Below, one piece after another: positions 1 to 4,383 of a stretch of 6,968 nt of DNA. This stretch comes from Nitrospirota bacterium (lineage in GTDB: Bacteria; Nitrospirota_A; Leptospirillia; Leptospirillales; Leptospirillaceae). Position 1 is the stretch's first letter, and the number at the start of each line of letters is the position of its first letter. A program made the position numbers and the translations under genes. The notes under the pieces were generated by a model that made no database searches, was not told the DNA's origin, and was given only the letters and a program-made list of their open reading frames with translations. Where the stretch lies: assembly GCA_021795275.1 (NCBI GenBank), contig JAJYPO010000116.1, positions 1-6,968 on the forward strand. The letters run 5' to 3'.

Positions 1-1099
1 CCACGGAGTCGAGTTCGGGAACACGGTCCGCAAGCGTCCGGGTGAGATCCCTCGACATATAGTAGGCCGCGTCCTCGAGGCGGGCCGTCACGACCCGGAC
101 ATAGCCGTCCCGGACGGCTTCGAGGTCCCCCTTCGGGTTCCCCGAAACCCCCAGGAAATGGGCCACGGTTTTCCGGTCTGGCCCCTCCACCACGAAGAAT
201 CTCTGATGGACCTTGAGGACGGTCCGAACAACGGCCGGCGGAAGATTCCGGTACTTTTCGGGAAGGATCGCCGGAATGACCCGGTAACCCTCCACGAGGC
301 AGGCCACCTCGGTCAGGAGATCGGAATCGGAGACAAGGAAGGAGCCTTCCGGCCAGTTCCCGGCGGATGATTCCAGCTTCACCGTCAGGGCAAGATCGTT
401 TTCGATCCGGTCCCGCCGTTCGGAGAGGTCCGGCTCGACTCCCCAGGCCCGGACTTCCCGGTCGTACTGGGCGACATTCCGGACAAGGACGGGCTCCATC
501 CCCAAAAAGCGGGGGGCAAAGGTCAGCCGGCCGGAGACCTGCCCGGCAAACTCGAATCCCACCACCTCGTCGCGATAGAGGGAGAGGATCCAGAGGACCG
601 GGCGAAGGAAAGGACCGATCCCTTCTCCCCACCGCATCGATTTGGGAAAAACCAGTCCTGACAGGACACGCTGGAAAAGGTCCGGAAGAAGGTCGAAGAC
701 CGGGCGACCCGCCTCCTTCTTCCGGACGGCCAGGTAGCGTCCCTTCGGAAGATCCAGGATCTCAAGGGTCTCGACTCCCACCCCATGGGTCCTGGCAAAC
801 CCCCGGGCCGCCGGAGACGGATCGGAGGGCCAGTTGCCGGCCGATGAAGCCGGAGGGCCCGTCACGACAGACTCCCGGGGAAGGGTCTCGGGTGAGAGGC
901 CGTCGAGCCGGAGGATGAGGCGGACAGGAGTTCCAGCGGACCGGATGCGCTCGAAGGAGATTCCGGAGGCCGCCGATGCCTCTTCCGCCAGGGATCGGAG
1001 GGCTTCGATGACCCCGGGAAGCAGGGCCGCGGGAAGCTCTTCGCACCCGACTTCCAGAAGGGCGCTGTTCTTCGGATCTGACGGTGCGAAAGGGGTCAT
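1..1099 (-). CDS. glyS: Glycine--tRNA ligase beta subunit, N-terminal part (runs off the window)
   Basis: The beta subunit of the alpha2beta2 bacterial glycyl-tRNA synthetase mainly binds and positions tRNA-Gly, while the alpha subunit carries the adenylation site. The frame is open for 366 codons from ATG at 1099-1097 to the window edge with no stop; the family is about 690 residues, so roughly the N-terminal half is here. Family motifs in order: [11 protein letters not shown] (residues 14-24), FPKSMRW (151-157), a FLRPVLW segment just after, [18 protein letters not shown] (around H298) and [13 protein letters not shown] near the edge. The ATG overlaps the glyQ TGA as ATGA (1096-1099). No convincing Shine-Dalgarno sequence precedes it, so translation is probably coupled to glyQ. 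The visible part shows no frameshift or missing motif. The identification is from family motifs and the glyQ neighbour and is nearly certain. Confidence 0.95.
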   Translation of the reverse strand, partial: MTPFAPSDPKNSALLEVGCEELPAALLPGVIEALRSLAEEASAASGISFERIRSAGTPVRLILRLDGLSPETLPRESVVTGPPASSAGNWPSDPSPAARGFARTHGVGVETLEILDLPKGRYLAVRKKEAGRPVFDLLPDLFQRVLSGLVFPKSMRWGEGIGPFLRPVLWILSLYRDEVVGFEFAGQVSGRLTFAPRFLGMEPVLVRNVAQYDREVRAWGVEPDLSERRDRIENDLALTVKLESSAGNWPEGSFLVSDSDLLTEVACLVEGYRVIPAILPEKYRNLPPAVVRTVLKVHQRFFVVEGPDRKTVAHFLGVSGNPKGDLEAVRDGYVRVVTARLEDAAYYMSRDLTRTLADRVPELDSV

Positions 1100-1965
1100 G
1101 GCCGGATCCCGGAAGAGACAGTGTCCTCCGCCTCCACATAGCGGGCGGCCACCTTCCTGGCGGCTCCCCTCACCCGGCCGATCAGACGTTGGCGCTCCTC
1201 AGTCCCGACCGCCCCGCGGGCATCGAGAAGGTTGAAGGAGTGGGACATCTTGAGAACCCTTTCATAGGCGGGACGGTAGAGACCCTCCTCAAGAAGGTTG
1301 CCCGCCTCCCGCTCCCAGAAGTCGAACTGCTCGCGGATCACGGTCCGGTCGGCCTTCTCGAAGTTGAAGACCGACTGCTGGCGTTCATTTTCCTGGAAAA
1401 GGCGGCCATAGGTCACCCGGTCGTTGTAGCGAAGATCGAAGACATTGGAAATTCCCTGGAGATACATGGCCAGCCGCTCGAGACCATAGGTGATCTCCAC
1501 GCTGACAGGCGCGAGGGTCAGACCCGCCACCTCCTGGAAATAGGTGAACTGGGTCACCTCCATGCCGTCGAGCCAGACCTCCCATCCCAGCCCCCAGGCT
1601 CCCAGGGTGGGGGATTCCCAGTCGTCATGGACAAAACGGATGTCATGGGCCGAGATGTCGAGCCCCAGGGCTTCCAGGCTCTTGAGGTAAAGGGACTGGG
1701 AGCGGACGGGAGATGGCTTGATCAGGACCTGGAACTGGTAATAGTGCTGCAGCCGGTTGGGATTTTCCCCGAACCGCCCGTCGGTTGGACGACGGCAGGG
1801 CTGGACATACGCCACCCGGGTTTCTCCAGGTCCCAGGGCCCCGAAAAAGGTGGCCGGATGGAAGGTCCCCGCCCCCATTTCCATGTCGTACGGTTCGAGA
1901 AGAAGGCACCCCTCCCTGGCCCAGAAGGCCTTGAGGGCCATGATCATATCCTGAAAAGTCTGCAT
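1096..1965 (-). CDS. glyQ: Glycine--tRNA ligase alpha subunit
   Basis: Cytoplasmic class II aminoacyl-tRNA synthetase subunit that activates glycine with ATP and, together with GlyS, charges tRNA-Gly. It is 289 residues, close to the usual 290-300 for the family. Near-invariant GlyQ blocks are visible: [18 protein letters not shown] (23-40), [20 protein letters not shown] (53-72), [13 protein letters not shown] (74-86), [20 protein letters not shown] (116-135), EVTQFTYFQ (136-144), [15 protein letters not shown] (157-171), YNDRVTYG (180-187) and [15 protein letters not shown] (239-253). The ATG at 1965 gives the classical short TFQD-type N-terminus and has AGGGA about 7 nt upstream. A promoter-like pair lies at 2010-2038. 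glyS follows with a 4-nt overlap, so the two are one operon. No T-box or glycine riboswitch was recognised in the short leader, though these folds are hard to exclude by eye. Confidence 0.98.
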   Translation of the reverse strand: MQTFQDMIMALKAFWAREGCLLLEPYDMEMGAGTFHPATFFGALGPGETRVAYVQPCRRPTDGRFGENPNRLQHYYQFQVLIKPSPVRSQSLYLKSLEALGLDISAHDIRFVHDDWESPTLGAWGLGWEVWLDGMEVTQFTYFQEVAGLTLAPVSVEITYGLERLAMYLQGISNVFDLRYNDRVTYGRLFQENERQQSVFNFEKADRTVIREQFDFWEREAGNLLEEGLYRPAYERVLKMSHSFNLLDARGAVGTEERQRLIGRVRGAARKVAARYVEAEDTVSSGIRP

Positions 1966-2009
1966 CCGGGAGTCCCTGAATGGAAGAGTGGGTGAAAAGG
2001 TCTGCCTCG

Positions 2010-2038
2010 ATATTAGCGGAGGATGGAGAAAGACTCAA
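2010..2038 (-). promoter_or_regulatory. Candidate sigma-70 promoter of the glyQS operon
   Basis: Read on the minus strand, TTGAGT (2038-2033) and TAATAT (2015-2010) are separated by exactly 17 bp; each matches 4 of 6 consensus positions. A start site about 7 nt after the -10 would fall near 2003, giving a leader of roughly 40 nt that holds the AGGGA ribosome-binding site of glyQ. Position, spacing and the lack of a gene immediately upstream on this strand support it. There is no experimental evidence. Confidence 0.5.
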
Positions 2039-2147
2039 GAAGCGGAAGGGATCCGGGAAGGATCCTCAACCCGGAGGGAAGGGAGCGGCCCGGTCTTTCA
2101 CCGGGTCCATTCTGAGGCGGACAGCTGTTTCCTCTCCCTGGAAGGCC

Positions 2148-2176
2148 TTGCAAGTTCCCGGGGCCATGAGTCTGAT
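2148..2176 (+). promoter_or_regulatory. Weak candidate promoter for the acyltransferase gene
   Basis: TTGCAA (2148-2153) and TCTGAT (2171-2176) are 17 bp apart, each matching 4 of 6 sigma-70 consensus positions. The predicted leader would be about 180 nt and would include the two inverted repeats upstream of the gene. This is the best pair found by eye in the gap but is weak; the true promoter may lie closer to the gene. Confidence 0.18.
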
Positions 2177-2251
2177 CGTACAAAAAGACGCGCCCTCTTC
2201 CAGCTCTCCAAAGTGTACATTTCCGGAAAAGAATGTCATGCTTGTCGGGAT

Positions 2252-2269
2252 GAGGAATCGTTTTTCCTC
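2252..2269 (+). repeat. Inverted repeat in the acyltransferase leader
   Basis: GAGGAA (2252-2257) and TTCCTC (2264-2269) form a 6-bp stem with the 6-nt loop TCGTTT, followed by pyrimidine-rich sequence. It could be an RNA hairpin in the leader or a protein-binding site. The short stem could arise by chance. Confidence 0.3.
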
Positions 2270-2303
2270 TGATTTCTTTCCTCTCTCCTGTGGGACCTCT
2301 TTC

Positions 2304-2319
2304 GGAAGAGATCTCTTCC
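2304..2319 (+). repeat. Perfect 16-bp palindrome upstream of the acyltransferase gene
   Basis: GGAAGAGATCTCTTCC is a perfect dyad ending 40 bp before the ATG and followed by TCTTTTCTCCC. A perfect dyad in this position could be an operator for a dimeric repressor. As RNA it gives only about 6 bp around a GATC loop, so as a terminator or attenuator it would be weak. The dyad is visible directly; its role is inferred. Confidence 0.4.
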
Positions 2320-2359
2320 TCTTTTCTCCCACGACCGACAAGACAAGAAGGATAGCCCT

Positions 2360-3298
2360 ATGGCAAGATCGCGATCCGGAACACTCACTCCCTTTTGGTT
2401 CATGAGATCCCTTGTCTTCCTCTTCGGAAGGATTGGCCATCGGCCAGCCCTCTTCTTGGGACGGTGCATAGGAGATCTTTTCCGAATCCTCCTCCGGGGG
2501 AAGTCATCCCGGACACTCACGAATCTCGAACTGGCCTTCCCCGAACTTTCGGGAACCCCCGTCATCCACTCTCTCAAAAGGGCGGTGTTCCGCCACTACG
2601 GAATGCTCGGTGCGGAATTTCTCCGCTTTCCCGTTCTTTCGGACCGCTGGCTCAGGGAGCATGTTGCGCTTGAGAATGTGGACTGTATCCTGGACCTTCT
2701 GGCAAAAAGGAAAGGCATTCTGGCCTTTATTGCCCACTTCGGAAACTGGGAACTGATCAGCAAGCGGCTCGCCCTTGAGATAGACACTCCGATCCATGTG
2801 GTCACCCGAAAGATCCGCGACCGCAAGGTCGACCAGTTTATCCGGGAGCACAGGGCTCGACATGGGGGAGCCCGCTCCCTGTCAGCCGAGGACGACGGAA
2901 TCCGGGGCATCCTGAAAGCCTTGAACGGAAACGAGATCGTCGTTCTGGCCATGGACCAGAGTACGGCCCCTCCCGAAGGACTCCTTTCCCCCTTTTTCGG
3001 CCGGACTGCGGGAACCCATCCGGGGGCAGCCCGGATTGCCCTCAGCCGGGGTGTGCCCATCCTGCCCGCCTTCTCTGCGCGCATCTCTCCCGATTGTCAC
3101 CAGGTCCGGTTTGGACCACCCCTCTGCTTTGAGGACTGTCCCACCGACCACAGGTCTGTCCCGGAAAGGATTCGGTGGATGACGGATCGATGCACCTCCC
3201 TGATCGAGGAGCGAGTCCGGGAACATCCCGAGCAGTGGATCTGGATGCACAACCGGTGGAAGCACGCTCCCCCCGCGTTCCGACCGGGAGGGACATAA
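2360..3298 (+). CDS. LpxL/HtrB-family lysophospholipid (lipid A) acyltransferase
   Basis: Membrane-associated acyltransferase of the LpxL/LpxM/HtrB superfamily, which transfers a fatty acyl chain from acyl-ACP to a lipid A precursor or related lysolipid at the inner face of the cytoplasmic membrane. It is 312 residues, the usual size. Seen in order: a hydrophobic N-terminal anchor (about 11-45), NLELAFPE (55-62), the HX4E catalytic motif HFGNWE (H126, E131), RKIRDRKVD (150-158), the MDQ segment (198-200), FFGRTAGTHPGAARIAL (212-228) and a C-terminal EQWIWMHNRWK (291-301) typical of the family. The ATG at 2360 has AAGGA 7 nt upstream. It is monocistronic: divergent from glyQ and convergent with the CDGSH gene. 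The exact acceptor (Kdo2-lipid IVA or another lysolipid) and acyl length cannot be read from the sequence, so no gene symbol is given. Confidence 0.93.
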   Translation: MARSRSGTLTPFWFMRSLVFLFGRIGHRPALFLGRCIGDLFRILLRGKSSRTLTNLELAFPELSGTPVIHSLKRAVFRHYGMLGAEFLRFPVLSDRWLREHVALENVDCILDLLAKRKGILAFIAHFGNWELISKRLALEIDTPIHVVTRKIRDRKVDQFIREHRARHGGARSLSAEDDGIRGILKALNGNEIVVLAMDQSTAPPEGLLSPFFGRTAGTHPGAARIALSRGVPILPAFSARISPDCHQVRFGPPLCFEDCPTDHRSVPERIRWMTDRCTSLIEERVREHPEQWIWMHNRWKHAPPAFRPGGT

Positions 3299-3318
3299 GG
3301 AAGGGAGCCGAACAGATC

Positions 3319-3356
3319 GAAGAGGAAAGCCCGTCTCCAGGGCCCTGGAGACGGGC
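3319..3356 (-). terminator. Intrinsic terminator of the CDGSH gene, between convergent genes
   Basis: Positions 3329-3356 form a perfect 28-bp palindrome (GCCCGTCTCCAGGG and its complement), foldable as a 12-bp stem with a GGCC loop. Read on the minus strand it starts 19 nt after the CDGSH stop codon and is followed by TTTCCTCTTC, an interrupted U-rich tract. Read on the plus strand, 30 bp after the acyltransferase stop, it lacks a U tract but could still cause pausing. The stem is very stable; the imperfect U tract is the weak point. Confidence 0.75.
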
Positions 3357-3375
3357 CGGAAGATCTCTGTCCGGA

Positions 3376-3561
3376 TCAGGTGGTGAAGTGAACCCGTGTA
3401 TGGGATCCGTCGCAGAAGGGCTTTTTCGCGGAATGGCCACACCGGCAGAGGTGATGGACCCTCTGTCCGTCCTTGACCACATTGCCGTGGTCATCGGTGA
3501 TCGCAATCTCCCCGGTGACCTCCAGGGGGCCGTTCTTCATGCACTTGATGGAAACGTCCAT
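3376..3561 (-). CDS. Small CDGSH-type iron-sulfur domain protein
   Basis: A free-standing 61-residue CDGSH protein of the mitoNEET/zf-CDGSH family, expected to bind a redox-active [2Fe-2S] cluster through three cysteines and one histidine. The ligands are visible: C39-x-C41 and, within PFCDGSH, C50 and H54. The preceding NGPLEVTGEIAITDDHGN (10-27) is the usual beta-rich part of small bacterial members. There is no signal peptide or membrane segment, so it is probably cytoplasmic. The ATG at 3561 has AGGAGG 4 nt upstream, a strong ribosome-binding site; an ATG at 3580 is out of frame. A TGn-TATGAT extended -10 lies about 80 bp upstream, and a strong hairpin follows the stop. The gene is divergent from the XRE-cupin gene. 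Related proteins are implicated in Fe-S transfer or redox sensing, but the partner here is unknown. Confidence 0.93.
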   Translation of the reverse strand: MDVSIKCMKNGPLEVTGEIAITDDHGNVVKDGQRVHHLCRCGHSAKKPFCDGSHTRVHFTT

Positions 3562-3639
3562 AAATCCTCCTTGCCTTCATGATGTGAGGGGACACATAGC
3601 CCGGCTTAGGCTCTGGGCAGACAGGACACTGTGACCAGG

Positions 3640-3668
3640 ATCATACCATCCCGTGATCTGCCTCGGAA
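3640..3668 (-). promoter_or_regulatory. Candidate extended -10 promoter of the CDGSH gene
   Basis: On the minus strand, TATGAT (3645-3640) is preceded by TGG (3648-3646), giving the extended -10 form TGn-TATGAT that tolerates a poor -35. Seventeen bp upstream lies TTCCGA (3668-3663), a weak -35 with 3 of 6 matches. The start site would be near 3633, giving a leader of about 70 nt. An imperfect dyad, GGACACTGTGACC (3624-3636), covers the predicted start site and could be an operator. Confidence 0.45.
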
Positions 3669-3772
3669 TCCTAGTCTAATCCCTATTTTCGGCCTGATCA
3701 CAGGAAAATGATTTTAATTTTAATAGAAACTTTTGTCAATGAATCTTCCCGGCTTGAGGCGACACTCCCTTC

Positions 3773-3784
3773 AATTCATGAATT
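3773..3784. promoter_or_regulatory. 12-bp perfect palindrome, candidate operator of the XRE-cupin operon
   Basis: AATTCATGAATT is a perfect dyad ending 4 bp before the -35 hexamer of the proposed promoter and 39 bp before the ATG. XRE-family repressors often bind short AT-rich dyads at their own promoters, so autoregulation is a reasonable inference. The dyad lies in an AT-rich stretch (3681-3790, about 36% GC by hand count) inside GC-rich DNA, so chance occurrence is possible. Confidence 0.35.
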
Positions 3785-3788
3785 TTTC

Positions 3789-3817
3789 TTGAACCGGACC
3801 TCCCTTTTCCTTAAACT
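3789..3817 (+). promoter_or_regulatory. Candidate promoter giving a leaderless XRE-cupin/ATPase transcript
   Basis: TTGAAC (3789-3794) and TAAACT (3812-3817) are separated by exactly 17 bp; each matches 4 of 6 sigma-70 positions. Transcription would begin about 7 nt after the -10, at 3824-3825, on or beside the ATG of the regulator. The bases just before the ATG (TTAAACTACCCCC) contain no Shine-Dalgarno sequence, which fits a leaderless mRNA. The promoter is inferred from sequence only. Confidence 0.45.
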
Positions 3818-3823
3818 ACCCCC

Positions 3824-4369
3824 ATGAAGCAGGTCAGCGAACGCCTCCGCCAATTGAGACAGGAACGGGAACTCTCACTCCGCATGCTGGCAAAAAATGC
3901 GGGGATCTCCGCCAGTGCCCTCTCCCAGATTGAAGCGGGACTCGTCTCCCCTTCGATCGCCACACTCGAAAAGATTTGTGCCGCCCTCTCCCTTCCCATC
4001 ACGTCCCTTTTCGACGAACCGGAAAACGGAGGGGATCCCCTCCTCATGCCCGCCAGAAACAGGCGACGGGTTTACAGCACCACCTCCCATGCCACCGTCG
4101 AACCCCTGGCGCGAGGCCTCTCCGGAAAAAAGATGCAGCCGATCCTCATCACCCTCGACCCCGGAGGAGAGGTGGGGGAGCAACCCTATGTCGGCGTCAA
4201 GGGGGAGGAGTTCGGCATCGTTGTCTCCGGGACGGTCATCTTTGAACAGGCAGGGAAAAAGTATGATCTCGGCGCCATGGATGCCGTCTATTTCGACCCG
4301 CACCAGCCCCACAACTGGAAAAATGCGAACGAAACCCCCGCCATGATCCTTATCGTCGTCTCCCTCTAG
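3824..4369 (+). CDS. XRE-family transcriptional regulator with C-terminal cupin sensor domain
   Basis: A 181-residue regulator of the HTH_3 plus cupin type, the architecture of PuuR and SutR. The lambda-repressor-like helix-turn-helix spans about residues 5-63: RLRQLRQERELSLRMLAKNA, then ISASALSQIEAG, then PSIATLEKICAAL, followed by ITSLFDE. A linker leads to a beta-rich cupin from about 104 to 181, with GEEFGIVVSG (127-136) and YFDPHQPHNWKN (156-167). The GEEF glutamates and H163 of the usual cupin motifs are kept, but the motif-1 histidine(s) just before GEE are absent (YVGVKGEE), so a canonical metal site is unlikely and the ligand is unknown. There is no ribosome-binding site before the ATG, which suggests leaderless translation. 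The stop lies 10 nt before the ATPase start, in the loop of a hairpin. It is likely an autoregulator and controller of the ATPase operon; that role is inferred from context. Confidence 0.92.
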   Translation: MKQVSERLRQLRQERELSLRMLAKNAGISASALSQIEAGLVSPSIATLEKICAALSLPITSLFDEPENGGDPLLMPARNRRRVYSTTSHATVEPLARGLSGKKMQPILITLDPGGEVGEQPYVGVKGEEFGIVVSGTVIFEQAGKKYDLGAMDAVYFDPHQPHNWKNANETPAMILIVVSL

Positions 4370-4383
4370 GAGGGAGACGATGG
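4353..4383 (+). promoter_or_regulatory. Intercistronic hairpin hiding the ATPase ribosome-binding site and start codon
   Basis: TCGTCTCCCTC (4356-4366) and GAGGGAGACGA (4370-4380) form a perfect 11-bp stem whose 3-nt loop is the TAG stop codon of the regulator (4367-4369). C4354-G4382 plus two G-U wobbles (4355/4381, 4353/4383) can extend it across the whole ATPase start codon. The Shine-Dalgarno sequence AGGAGG (4368-4373), 6 nt before the ATG, starts in the loop and mostly lies in the 3' arm. No U tract follows, so it is not an intrinsic terminator. A ribosome reaching the stop would open the stem, so the inferred role is translational coupling. Confidence 0.65.

Larger units (their letters stand above)
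1966..2359. other. 394-bp intergenic region between glyQ and the acyltransferase gene
   Basis: The two flanking genes diverge, so this gap should hold both promoters. It contains the glyQ promoter candidate (2010-2038), two GGATCC copies 5 bp apart (2049-2065), a weak plus-strand promoter candidate (2148-2176), and two inverted repeats in the acyltransferase leader (2252-2269 and 2304-2319). Short open frames cross it on both strands, but none has a good ribosome-binding site or a recognisable motif. No tRNA or riboswitch was recognised. Confidence 0.6.

Noticed and set aside
1084..1995. Long plus-strand open frame (303 codons) across the glyQ region
   Set aside because: It is fully antisense to glyQ, whose protein matches its family end to end. 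GC-rich codon bias on the coding strand removes stops from the opposite frame, and the translation shows no recognisable domain.
1966..2009. T-box or glycine riboswitch in the glyQS leader
   Set aside because: The predicted leader is only about 40 nt, too short for either, and no specifier or T-box core sequence was seen.
2066..2239. Possible small minus-strand gene (about 57 codons, MTFFSGNVHFGELEE...) upstream of glyQ
   Set aside because: The translation looks somewhat protein-like and the frame ends before the glyQ promoter, but there is no ribosome-binding site, no recognised motif, and the open frame continues upstream into antisense of the acyltransferase. Homologues in related genomes would be needed to reinstate it.
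1980..2405. Plus-strand open frames between glyQ and the acyltransferase
   Set aside because: They overlap the promoter region and the acyltransferase start in another frame, have no ribosome-binding site and no recognisable domain.
3705..3722. Fur-box-like reading of AAAATGATTTTAATTTT
   Set aside because: It lacks the GATAATGAT hexamer pattern on either strand and can be explained by AT-richness alone.
4356..4380. Reading the regulator/ATPase junction hairpin as an intrinsic terminator
   Set aside because: No U-rich tract follows the stem; it is followed by the ATPase coding sequence, and the Shine-Dalgarno lies inside it, so a translational role fits better.
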